From the NCBI RefSeq assembly GCF_030817535.1, contig NZ_JAUSZL010000002.1:5890001-5954000 (forward strand): a stretch of 64,000 nucleotides of DNA, written 5' to 3'. Shown here in pieces: positions 43,223-51,097 of this stretch. A program made the translations under genes and the position numbers. The DNA comes from Streptomyces sp. V3I8. Its GTDB lineage: Bacteria > Actinomycetota > Actinomycetes > Streptomycetales > Streptomycetaceae. Position 1 is the stretch's first letter. The number at the start of each line of letters is the position of its first letter. Under the pieces are notes generated by a model. It had not been told where the DNA came from and did not search any database. It worked only from the letters and a program-made list of their open reading frames with translations.

Positions 43223-44023
43223 CTAGTTCGGGCGGCGCACCATGGACATCAGCAGCCCGTGGGTCTCGTCGTCGGCGGCGGCCACGAGTCCGCGGGCCCC
43301 TCTGCCGATCGGGGTACCGTCGATCCCGGTGACGACGCAGCCGGCGGCCCGGCACACAGCGATGCCGGCCGCGAAATGCACGTTCCCGGAAAGGTCGCCG
43401 CCATCGGTGACGTACGCGGCGCGCCTGCCGGCGGCGACCCAGGCCAACGCCAGCGTCGTAGAGACGACGCGCGGTCGGAAACGTTCGGCGAACCGGGGAT
43501 GGGCCAGCAGGTCCACGGCCCGGAATCCGGGCGCGCCCGGAAACGGCGGATCCAGGTTGACGTCCACCAGGCGGGTGGCGGGCGTGGGCGTCAGCGGCGC
43601 GTCCTCGGACCCGTCACGCCGCACCCAGGCGGCCTCCCCGTCCGTGAAGAACACCTCGCCGCTGAACGGGTCGGCCACCGCCGCCGCCCCGTCGCGCAGC
43701 GCCACGTTGACGGCCACCAGCATGTTCCCGACGGCATAGTTCAACGTGCCGCACAGAGGATCCACCAGCCACTGGCGCGCGGCGTCGCGGGCACCCCGCC
43801 GCCCGCCTTCCTCCCCGAGCACCGCGTCGTCGGGCCGTGCGGCACGGATGAGGGCGAGAATCGCCTCCTCGGCCTCCACGTCGGCGGCGGTGGCGAAGTC
43901 CCCCGCGCCCTTGTCGATGCGGTCGAGCCGCCGGCCGTACATGGCGCGGACCACTTCCGCGCCGGCCAACGCCCCGGCTGTCGCGACTGCGGCATCGTCG
44001 GAACCCGCACAGAAGTCGATCAC
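43223..44023 (-). CDS. Inositol monophosphatase-family protein with altered metal site
   Basis: A 266-residue protein starting at the GTG at 44023. The fold is IMPase/FBPase-like: KGAGDFATAADVEAEEAIL holds the first acidic residues, GEEGG the Glu, and WLVDPLCGTLNY is the WxVDPxDGT motif with Cys replacing the second Asp. The C-terminal WDxAAG motif appears as VHFAAG, without Trp-Asp. The canonical three-metal mechanism therefore cannot be intact, and the true substrate or activity is uncertain. I recall actinobacterial relatives with the same LCGT motif, so this looks like a subfamily rather than a decayed gene. Confidence 0.78.
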   Translation of the reverse strand: MIDFCAGSDDAAVATAGALAGAEVVRAMYGRRLDRIDKGAGDFATAADVEAEEAILALIRAARPDDAVLGEEGGRRGARDAARQWLVDPLCGTLNYAVGNMLVAVNVALRDGAAAVADPFSGEVFFTDGEAAWVRRDGSEDAPLTPTPATRLVDVNLDPPFPGAPGFRAVDLLAHPRFAERFRPRVVSTTLALAWVAAGRRAAYVTDGGDLSGNVHFAAGIAVCRAAGCVVTGIDGTPIGRGARGLVAAADDETHGLLMSMVRRPN

Positions 44024-44162
44024 GCCGTGCAGCCTATCCGGGCTGTCCACCGCGGCTCGGTGCCGACCGGATCCCCAGCCCGACGGAAGCCGGCGACGGC
44101 TGCTCGACCAGCCCGGATTCGTCCGCACCGCGCCTTGGGTTCCCCGCCTCTTGCGCTTCTCG

Positions 44163-45254
44163 CTACCGGGAACCGGCCCGCACCACGTCCGCCACCACGC
44201 AGCTCACGTTGTCCGGGGCGCCGGCGGTGTGCGCCGCCGTGATCAGGGTCCGGGCGGCCTCGGCCGGGTCGGGGGTCGTGGTCAGAGTCTCCTCGAGCGT
44301 GGTTTCGGGGACCACGCCGGACAGGCCGTCCGAGCACAGGAGGTAGCGGTCGCCGGCCAGCGCGTCGTGCAGGCGCAGGTCGGGGGCCGGGGCGGAGGCG
44401 TCGCCCGTCAGGGCCTTCGCCAGCAGGGTGCGCTGGGGGTGGGCGGTGGCCTCCTCCGGGGTCAGGCGGCCCTCGTCGAGCAGGGACTGGACCAGCGTGT
44501 GGTCGTGGGTGATCCGGAAGAGGCCGCCGTCGCGCAGGAGGTAGGCGCGGGAGTCGCCGATGTGGACCAGGGCGAGCCGGGAGCCGGTCCACACCATCGC
44601 CGTGAGGGTGGTGCCGGTCCGCGGGTCCGTCGGGCCCGCCACCTCCCGGACCGCCTGCGCCGCCCCCTGGACCGCGTCCTCCAGCAGGTTGAGGACGCTC
44701 CCGGCCGGCAGCGGTTCGTCGTCGAGGTGCTTCAGGGCCTCGACGGCCGCCCCGCTCGCGGGCGCGCCCCCGGAACCGAAGCCGTCCGCGACGGCCAGCA
44801 CGCGGGTGCCGGCGTGCACCGTGTCCTGGTTGGCGGGGCGGACGAGGCCGGTGTCGGAGAGGGCGGCGTAGCGCAGTTCCAGTGTCGTCATGGTGGTCTC
44901 CCTGGGAGAGGAAGGGCCCGCACGGGGGCCCGTCAGGTGGTCGACGAGGAAGGACGCCAGGTCGCGGCGGGCCGTCATGTCCGCCTCGGCCCGTGCCCAG
45001 AACGCGCGGACCTCCCGCGCGGCCTCCGCCGGTCCGAGTGCGACGACCTCGCGGATCCCGGCCAGCGGCATCCCGAGCCGGCGCAGCCACGCCACCAGGC
45101 GTGCCTGCTCCACCTGTTCGGGCGCGTAGTGGCGGTAGCCCGTCCGCGGGTCCACCCGCGCGGGGCGCAGCAACTCCAGCTCGTCGTACAGCCGCAGTGC
45201 CTTCGGCGACAGCCGGCTCGCCCTCGAGAAGGCCCCGATCGTCATCGTCGTCAT
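44163..45254 (-). CDS. MerR-type DNA-binding domain fused to a PP2C phosphatase
   Basis: A 363-residue protein. MerR helix-turn-helix and wing (about 1-72; TIGAFSRASRLSPKALRLYDE..RTGYRHYAPEQV) and a short coiled linker (to about 115) precede a PP2C domain (about 122-360). The phosphatase has all metal acidic residues: RPANQD, LAVADGFGSGG, VHIGDSRAYLL, LLCSDGL, APDNVSCVV. It could act as a transcription regulator controlled by, or localising, a Ser/Thr phosphatase. Within the gene an ATG at 44891 is preceded by GGGAG six bases upstream, so a free phosphatase form may be made. Substrate kinases are unknown; the pseudokinase at 26 kb is one candidate only by proximity. Confidence 0.85.
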   Translation of the reverse strand: MTTMTIGAFSRASRLSPKALRLYDELELLRPARVDPRTGYRHYAPEQVEQARLVAWLRRLGMPLAGIREVVALGPAEAAREVRAFWARAEADMTARRDLASFLVDHLTGPRAGPSSPRETTMTTLELRYAALSDTGLVRPANQDTVHAGTRVLAVADGFGSGGAPASGAAVEALKHLDDEPLPAGSVLNLLEDAVQGAAQAVREVAGPTDPRTGTTLTAMVWTGSRLALVHIGDSRAYLLRDGGLFRITHDHTLVQSLLDEGRLTPEEATAHPQRTLLAKALTGDASAPAPDLRLHDALAGDRYLLCSDGLSGVVPETTLEETLTTTPDPAEAARTLITAAHTAGAPDNVSCVVADVVRAGSR

Positions 45255-45400
45255 GGCGTTCCTTCCGTCCTGCCACCGATGCTGTGGCCTCCCCGAAGGG
45301 GAAGGTCAAGCGGCCCGGACCGGTTCTCGGACCGGTTGTTACTGTGCGACCGGGACCACCGGAGCCGACACACCGCCGACAGACCCAAGAGGAGCCCGCC

Positions 45401-46285
45401 GTGGCACGCAGCATCCCGCGCATCGCACTGGTCACCTGCCAGGAGGTGCTCGCCAGCGGATACGACCGCGACCTGCCCGTCCTCGCGGACGCGGTGCGCC
45501 GGGCCGGGGCGGACGTCACCGTCGTGCGCTGGGACGAACCCGACGTCGGGTGGGGCGGCTTCGACCTCGTTCTCATCCGCTCCACCTGGGACTACACCTG
45601 GCGGGCCGCCGAGTTCCTGGCCTGGGCCGATCGGTGCGGGGCCGCGACGACGCTGGCCAACCCGCCGGAGGTGGTGCGCTGGAACGCCGACAAGCGGTAC
45701 CTGCGCGACCTGGCCGCCGCCGGGGTGCCCGTCGTCGACACCCGCTACCTCGCCCCGGGCGACCCCGCCGACCTGCCCGGCGACCGCGAGTACGTCGTCA
45801 AGCCGACCTCGGGGGCCGGCGCCCGGTACGCGGCCCGCTACGCACCCGAAGAACACGACACCGCGATACGGCACCTGGAGCGCATGCACGCCGAAGGGCT
45901 CACCGCGATCGTGCAGCCGTACGTACGCAGCATCGACACGGCCGGTGAACGCGCCCTGCAGTTCCTCGGCGGGCGTTTCCTGCACGCCATCCGCAAGGGC
46001 GCCGTCCTGGAACCCGGCACCGCGTTCGACGAGAAGAAGGTCCCGCACCCCAACCTGCGGCCCTGGGAGCCGACCCCCGCCGAACTCGCCGTCGCCGAGC
46101 GGGCGCTGGCCGCCGTTCCCGGGGCGCCCGAGCTGCTCTACGCCCGCGTGGACCTGGTGGACGGCGACGACGGGGCGCCCCGCGTCATGGAGCTGGAACT
46201 CGTCGAGCCGAATCTCTTCCTCTTCCTGCACGAGGAGTCGGTGCCCGTCGTCGCCGAGGCGATCGTCAAGGCCGCCGTCGGGTGA
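45401..46285 (+). CDS. ATP-grasp family ligase
   Basis: A 294-residue protein. The N-terminal domain (RIALVTCQEVLASGYDRDLPVL, RSTWDYTWRAAEFLAW) precedes an ATP-grasp fold with YVVKPTSGAGARYAARY (ATP lysine), VQPYVRSID, and the Mg-binding YARVDLVDGDDGAPRVMELELVEPNLFL. The R-S-T-W-D motif is typical of a family sometimes called RimK/glutathione synthetase-like. It would ligate a carboxylate to an amine or thiol; the substrates are unknown. GTG at 45401 follows GAGGAG. It is transcribed divergently from the MerR-PP2C gene and converges on the next with a four-base gap. Confidence 0.85.
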   Translation: MARSIPRIALVTCQEVLASGYDRDLPVLADAVRRAGADVTVVRWDEPDVGWGGFDLVLIRSTWDYTWRAAEFLAWADRCGAATTLANPPEVVRWNADKRYLRDLAAAGVPVVDTRYLAPGDPADLPGDREYVVKPTSGAGARYAARYAPEEHDTAIRHLERMHAEGLTAIVQPYVRSIDTAGERALQFLGGRFLHAIRKGAVLEPGTAFDEKKVPHPNLRPWEPTPAELAVAERALAAVPGAPELLYARVDLVDGDDGAPRVMELELVEPNLFLFLHEESVPVVAEAIVKAAVG

Positions 46286-46289
46286 CCGG

Positions 46290-46913
46290 TCACCAGCTCG
46301 GCCCGCGGACCGTCACCCGCTGCAGCAGCCCCCACGTGAACTCCGCCACGCACTCCCGCCGGACGCCGTCGGAGGCGTCCGGGCCGGCCGGCGCCGTGAA
46401 GGCGAGGCCCCACCGGGTCGGCGCCGAGCCCTCCAGCGGCCGGGCCGGTGCGAAGGCGCGGGCGGCCTCGTCGACCGTGCAGGACCAGGGCGTCAGGTCG
46501 TCCGGCGTGCGCAGGGCCGGGGCGGGGGCTCCCGGGGCGCGGACCAGCCACTCGTTCCACGCCACGCCGCCCGGGGCCACCAGCACCTCGAAGCGCAGGT
46601 CCGGCCAGAGGGGGACCGGCCACAGGTGTGCCTCGCAGGACAGGTCGCCGATCCGGCGCGGCGTCACCGACTCCGGCTCGCCCAGGATCGAGCGGTAGCG
46701 CGCGACGGCGCCCCGGCTGCGGGGCGCGTGCCGCATCGCCTGCCAGCGCCGGTTGGCCTCGCGCATCAGCGCGGCCGAGGCACCCAGCGCGTGCCGGGCG
46801 TCCTCCACGAGGTCCGCGTTGTGGTCGGCCATCCGGCGCAGCAGGACCAGCTGGAAGTCGAGCGGGGTGAACGGGGCGGCGCTAGCCGGTTCGGCGGGAG
46901 GCATGCCCCCCAT
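46290..46913 (-). CDS. Uncharacterised protein
   Basis: A 207-residue protein that I do not recognise. An N-terminal helix (FQLVLLRRMADHNADLVEDARHALG) is followed by mostly beta sequence rich in Trp (LWPVPLWPDLRFEVLVAPGGVAWNEWLV). There is no signal peptide or membrane segment. The start ATG at 46913 lies inside the FkbM gene end, a 32-base overlap; an ATG at 46904 is an alternative. It is the last gene of the leftward cluster, so it may contribute to the glycan or lipid made there, but nothing in the sequence shows how. Confidence 0.6.
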   Translation of the reverse strand: MGGMPPAEPASAAPFTPLDFQLVLLRRMADHNADLVEDARHALGASAALMREANRRWQAMRHAPRSRGAVARYRSILGEPESVTPRRIGDLSCEAHLWPVPLWPDLRFEVLVAPGGVAWNEWLVRAPGAPAPALRTPDDLTPWSCTVDEAARAFAPARPLEGSAPTRWGLAFTAPAGPDASDGVRRECVAEFTWGLLQRVTVRGPSW

Positions 46914-47739
46914 CGTCCCGTACGGGCTCCACCTGCCGTGCGCGCCGCACGTCTCCCGCGTGCCGCCCGCCCGGGCGGCGGCCGTCGGGGAGGAAGAGCA
47001 CCGAGTTCACGTACCGGACGTACCCCGGGCCGCGGAAGGACAGCACCCTGCGCAGCAGGCCCTGCGCGACCACGTGCGAGGTGCGCGCCTGGTGGGCCTC
47101 CAGGTCGAACGAGGACAGCGGCAGCCAGGTGGCGCCGGGCAGCACCCAGCCCGCGTACCCCCGCTCGGCGAGGTGGGACACCACCGGGCCGACGGGCTGG
47201 ATGCGGGCCTCCAGCTCGATGAACAGGGCCGGGCGGTCCCGGGCCAGCAGGGTCTTCGCCCCGCGCAGCACGGCGAGTTCGCCGCCGTCGACGTCGATCT
47301 TGATGAAGCCCACGTCGTGCAGGTCCAGGCTGTCCAGGGTGAGGCAGCGGACGTTCAGGGCGCGGGCGTGGATGTCCCGCCGGACGAGGGACGAGACGCC
47401 CCGGTCGCCCTGGTCGCCGGGCGGCAGCCAGAGGCGGGCCGTGCCGGGCCGGTCGCTCGCCGCCGCGTGGACGACCCGGACGTTGCCGGGGGTCGCGGCG
47501 GCGAGCAGCCGGGCCAGGTGCGGGACCGGCTCGACCGTCACCACACGGCGCGCCCGGCCCGACAGACGGCGGGTCCAGGGGCCGTACCAGCCGCCCACGT
47601 CGACCGCGGTGCCGCAGCCGGGCGGGCACAGGTCGCCGAGCCGGGCCAGCTCGGGCTCGAAGCGCGGATAGACGGACCGGGCGGCGGCGGCGACCAGCCG
47701 CACCGGCACGAACGGGGCCAGCCGGGCTGCCAGGGTCAT
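46882..47739 (-). CDS. FkbM-family methyltransferase
   Basis: A 285-residue SAM-dependent methyltransferase. AVDVGGWYGPWTRRL is the SAM motif I, VVTVEPVPHLARLL motif II, VGFIKIDVDGGELAVLRGA the characteristic FkbM motif, and PALFIELEA motif IV. FkbM enzymes O-methylate sugars or polyketide hydroxyls; a sugar of the envelope glycan is the likely substrate here. The start ATG overlaps the Trm112-like stop as ATGA. The C-terminal 35 residues are Arg/Gly-rich and overlap the downstream gene. Confidence 0.85.
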   Translation of the reverse strand: MTLAARLAPFVPVRLVAAAARSVYPRFEPELARLGDLCPPGCGTAVDVGGWYGPWTRRLSGRARRVVTVEPVPHLARLLAAATPGNVRVVHAAASDRPGTARLWLPPGDQGDRGVSSLVRRDIHARALNVRCLTLDSLDLHDVGFIKIDVDGGELAVLRGAKTLLARDRPALFIELEARIQPVGPVVSHLAERGYAGWVLPGATWLPLSSFDLEAHQARTSHVVAQGLLRRVLSFRGPGYVRYVNSVLFLPDGRRPGGRHAGDVRRARQVEPVRDDGGHASRRTG

Positions 47740-48038
47740 GAGGTCATCGCCCCGGGTTCCTGGGGCCCGGGGCGCGAACCGCTGAGGTCGCCGCCTGCGG
47801 TGATGCGCAGCAGCAGTTCCTCGTGCTCCTCGTCCGTCACCTGTTCGCCGGAGGAGGGCAGGAGCTGCGGGATGCCGTCCACGATCGGGTAGCGGCGGCG
47901 CAGCCGCGGGTTGTAGAGGGCGCCCTCCGTGCCGTCCGGGCCCCCGCCCTCACCCCCCGTCCCCTTCTCGAGGAGGTGCAGCGGTCCCTTGTCCAGCGGG
48001 CACGCCAGTATCTTCAGCAGCGGGTCGTCGGGATTCAT
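47736..48038 (-). CDS. Trm112/YcaR-like small zinc-ribbon relative
   Basis: A 100-residue protein beginning PDDPLLKILACPLDKGPL, then YNPRLRRRYPIVDGIPQLLP, which is the Trm112-like fold; only the first Cys (ACP) of the usual four is present, so zinc binding is doubtful. Such proteins partner methyltransferases, and it sits between an EamA transporter gene and an FkbM methyltransferase gene. The N-terminal part overlaps the 3-prime end of the transporter gene by 89 bases in another frame. Confidence 0.8.
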   Translation of the reverse strand: MNPDDPLLKILACPLDKGPLHLLEKGTGGEGGGPDGTEGALYNPRLRRRYPIVDGIPQLLPSSGEQVTDEEHEELLLRITAGGDLSGSRPGPQEPGAMTS

Positions 48039-48957
48039 GGATCGGTAACTCCCTTTCGGAGGACGGAGGGGGTGGCTTCGGCGGCGCGTCGTGCTTGGGC
48101 ATCGCGAGGAGCACGCAGACCGCCAGCGCCGTACCGCCGATCCGCAGCGCCAGCCGCAGCGGATCGGCGGGCAGCGCCTCGCCGAACGAGAGCGTCCCGA
48201 GCACCGCGGTGAACAGGCAGGTCACCGTCGTGCAGACCGGCACGATCAGCGAGGCCCGGCAGCGCTGCAGCGCCGCCTGCGACATGACCAGGCCGAACAC
48301 CCCGGTGAACAGCAGGAGGTACGGGTACGGGGAGCGCAGCAGACCGAGCAGCGCGCCGCCGAACCCGCCCGTGGTGAGGTGGCTCGACACGCCCTTGATG
48401 GCCAGTGAGCTGACGCCGTACAGCAGGCCCACCGCCACGCCGTACTCGACGCCCGTCGTCGGCATGCGGTGCCGGTGGCGGGCCCGGCGCTCGGCGGACC
48501 CGTACAGCCAGACGCCGAGCGTGAGCGACGGTACGCACACCAGCAGGATCAGCGGGGCCGGGGCGCTGCGGCTGACCGTGTCGGAGCCCTCCTTCAGGGA
48601 CAGCACCACCATGAGGAGCGCGAGCAGGATCGCCCCGAGCGCGTACCGTTCGCGGCCCGAGGTCTCCTCGCCGAGCAGCACCGAGGAGAGCAGGACGAGG
48701 ATGACGAGCCCGGAGACGAAGATGCCCTGCGCGGCGGCGATCGGCAGGGTGCGGTAGACGACGAGCTGCGCGCCGAAACCCGACGCCAGGGCGAGGGACC
48801 CGCCGATCCACAGCCAACTGCCGAGGACCAGCCGCAGCAGGCGGGCCGGCCGGCGCACGCTCACCTCGGGCAGTGCCGCGAGCGCCCTCTTCTCCAGCAC
48901 GAATCCGGCGCTGTAGAGCAGGTTCGCCACCAGGGCCGCGACCACTCCCCACCACAT
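47950..48957 (-). CDS. EamA/DMT-type membrane transporter
   Basis: A 335-residue protein with ten hydrophobic segments, starting MWWGVVAALVANLLYSAGFVLEKRALA. The first half ends near residue 125 and the second begins after a basic loop (SAERRARHRHRMP). This is the drug/metabolite transporter fold; related proteins flip or export lipid-linked sugars or small metabolites. The C-terminal 35 residues are charged and overlap the Trm112 gene. Three bases separate it from the upstream methyltransferase gene. Confidence 0.82.
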   Translation of the reverse strand: MWWGVVAALVANLLYSAGFVLEKRALAALPEVSVRRPARLLRLVLGSWLWIGGSLALASGFGAQLVVYRTLPIAAAQGIFVSGLVILVLLSSVLLGEETSGRERYALGAILLALLMVVLSLKEGSDTVSRSAPAPLILLVCVPSLTLGVWLYGSAERRARHRHRMPTTGVEYGVAVGLLYGVSSLAIKGVSSHLTTGGFGGALLGLLRSPYPYLLLFTGVFGLVMSQAALQRCRASLIVPVCTTVTCLFTAVLGTLSFGEALPADPLRLALRIGGTALAVCVLLAMPKHDAPPKPPPPSSERELPIHESRRPAAEDTGVPAGQGTAAPPREGDGG

Positions 48958-48960
48958 GGT

Positions 48961-49701
48961 CTACGTCCTGCGCGCGTGCAGCAGGAGGATCGAGGCCATC
49001 GACGGGACCCGGCACGCCAGCCGGTCCAGCGGGCGCAGCGGGCGCGGCACGCCGTGGAAGGGCGCGCCGCGCAGCGCCACGACCTCGAAGCCCGACGCGG
49101 CCACGAACTCCCGCAGCGCGCGGGCCGTGCAGAGCCGCAGGTGGCCCACCACCTGCGAGCCGGGGCGCCCGTGGACGGCGCGCAGGCTCACCTCGGAGAA
49201 GACGGGCTGGACACCGGCGAGGAGCAGCGCGCGGTTGTACCAGGCCGCCAGGTTCGGGGTGGAGAGCATGAGATGACCTCCCGGGCGCAGGATCCGGTGG
49301 ATCTCGTCGAGCGCCGCGTCCGGGTCGACGAGGTGCTCGACGACCTCGCTGAACAGGACGGCGTCGGCGCAGGCGGCCCCGAACGGCAGCCCGCCGTCGG
49401 TGAGTTCGCCCCGTACCGCGTACGGGATCCGGGCGCGGGCGCGGCCGAGGGCGTCCTGGGACCAGTCGACGCCGACGATGCGGTGGCCGGCGAGGACGGG
49501 CGCCGCCGTCGCCGCGGCGGTGCCGTCGCCGCAGCCGATGTCGAGGACCGTGCGCACGCCGGCGGTGGCCGGGCCCAGCGCGGCGGCGAGCATCCGGGCC
49601 TGGCGCAGGCTGCGGGGCGTGCCGGAGGCGACCGGGACGGCGGGGTCCTCGTAGAAGTCCCGCAGCCCGTGCGGGGTCCCGCGGGGCGGCGCCGTGGTCA
49701 T
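48961..49701 (-). CDS. Class I SAM-dependent methyltransferase
   Basis: A 246-residue protein. TVLDIGCGDGTAAATA is SAM motif I, IVGVDWSQDALGRARAR motif II, LFSEVVEHLVDPDAALDEIHRILRPGGHLMLSTPN motifs III-IV. The C-terminal part (LRLCTARALREFVAASGFEVVALRG) is common in sugar and lipid-linked methyltransferases. It lies in the leftward cluster, after the acyltransferase gene (28-base gap). Confidence 0.87.
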   Translation of the reverse strand: MTTAPPRGTPHGLRDFYEDPAVPVASGTPRSLRQARMLAAALGPATAGVRTVLDIGCGDGTAAATAAPVLAGHRIVGVDWSQDALGRARARIPYAVRGELTDGGLPFGAACADAVLFSEVVEHLVDPDAALDEIHRILRPGGHLMLSTPNLAAWYNRALLLAGVQPVFSEVSLRAVHGRPGSQVVGHLRLCTARALREFVAASGFEVVALRGAPFHGVPRPLRPLDRLACRVPSMASILLLHARRT

Positions 49702-49729
49702 GGGGCACTCCCCGGGCGGGGTTTCGTGG

Positions 49730-51076
49730 TCATGGGGCGCTCCCTGTGCCGTGCTGCGTCGCGTGCAGGTAGTGCTCGAAGAGGTCCCGCAGGTGGCTGC
49801 CGTCGCCGTGGCCCAGCAGGGCGCGGGACCAGCGGAACGCCACGTGCAGGCGGCCCGCCGTGGAGGCCGTCGTCACCGTCAGCCCGCGCGGCATGCGGGC
49901 CGGCGCCGAGAACCACACCGCGTGCGCGCGCCCCGCGCCCTCGCCGAAGTCGAGGGCGTACGGAACACGGCCGATGTTGCTCAGCAGGGTGGTCGACGTC
50001 CAGGGTCCGGCGGCCTTGCGCAGGCCCCGGGTGAACGCGGCCCGCCACGCCACGGGGACCACCGGCGCCGTCAGCAGGGAGGCGCCGTGGCCCAGTTGGG
50101 GCCGGGGCTGTGCCTTGAGGGCGCGGGTGCGGTCCGCCGTGCGGCGCAGCAGGGCGGCCATGTCGGAGGCGTCCAGCTCCTCGGGGGCGAAGGGGACCTC
50201 GACGAGGCGGGTGCCGTTGCCGATCGGCATGTCCGTGCCGCGCGGGCGGTCGTCCACCGGCATGGTGATGCGCAGCGGGCGCGGACGGGCGCCGTGCTCG
50301 CGGTTCCAGTGCGTGATCATCAGCGCGGTCGCGGCCATCAGCTGGTCGTTCACGGTGTACGGGGCGCCCCTGGGCCGGTGCGGGACGCCCAGCTCGGCGA
50401 CGAGCATGCCGTTGCCGTGGTGGCCCGGGGGCTCCGGCGTCCCGTGCGCCACCCGGGCCGGCGGCGCCCAGGTGGAGGGGGTGTCGGGGGCGCGCGGGGC
50501 CTCGGCCGTGGTGCGGGTCGGGGGCGCGGCCGGGGAGTTGTCCCGGCCGCCGTACAGCTGCGCGGCGGTCGCCAGGACCCGCAGACAGGCCGGGCCGTCG
50601 AGGGCGGTGTGGTTGATGGTGAGGAAGAGGACCGTGCTGCCGGGACGGTCGGCGCCGGCGGTCCGCGGTACGCGGACGACCTCCAGGCGGACCGGCGGCG
50701 AGGCCGAGAGCGGCGGGGCGTCGCGCAGGGCCCTGTCCCGGGCGTGCTTGAGCGCGTCCCGGTCCGGCGCCGGGAACAGGACGGCCTCCACGTCGGCCCC
50801 GGGGGTGAGCTCCCACTCGTACCGGCGCCCGTACCAGGGGCGGGCCGCCTCGCGCATCAGGATGCGGGGGTGGCTGCGCAGGGCCCCGGCGAACGCCGTG
50901 CGCAGCCGGTCCGGGTCGAGGTGGCCCGGGAGGTGGACCTCGATGTGGACGGTCTCCGGTTCCTCCTCCTGGAGGCAGTGCCGGGCGACCTCGTCCACCA
51001 CGGGGAACGGGATGCGGGCGGGCGGGCCCACGGGTCCGTCCGTGCCGTCGCGTGCGGGGTGGTGCAGCGCGGTCAT
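49730..51076 (-). CDS. Condensation-domain-type acyltransferase
   Basis: A 448-residue protein of the chloramphenicol acetyltransferase-like superfamily (condensation domain, PapA or WS/DGAT type). The catalytic motif is INHTALDGPACL (HxxxD), with DFGEG and SNIGR in the C-terminal half. No adenylation or carrier domain is present, so it acts in trans on a CoA or carrier-bound acyl group. Acylation of the glycan or glycolipid made by the AftD-like enzyme is inferred. The ATG at 51076 could be coupled by ATGA to the end of the AftD-like gene in an alternative frame. Confidence 0.83.
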   Translation of the reverse strand: MTALHHPARDGTDGPVGPPARIPFPVVDEVARHCLQEEEPETVHIEVHLPGHLDPDRLRTAFAGALRSHPRILMREAARPWYGRRYEWELTPGADVEAVLFPAPDRDALKHARDRALRDAPPLSASPPVRLEVVRVPRTAGADRPGSTVLFLTINHTALDGPACLRVLATAAQLYGGRDNSPAAPPTRTTAEAPRAPDTPSTWAPPARVAHGTPEPPGHHGNGMLVAELGVPHRPRGAPYTVNDQLMAATALMITHWNREHGARPRPLRITMPVDDRPRGTDMPIGNGTRLVEVPFAPEELDASDMAALLRRTADRTRALKAQPRPQLGHGASLLTAPVVPVAWRAAFTRGLRKAAGPWTSTTLLSNIGRVPYALDFGEGAGRAHAVWFSAPARMPRGLTVTTASTAGRLHVAFRWSRALLGHGDGSHLRDLFEHYLHATQHGTGSAP

Positions 51077-51097
51077 GTCGGTCCGTCCTCCTCGTTC

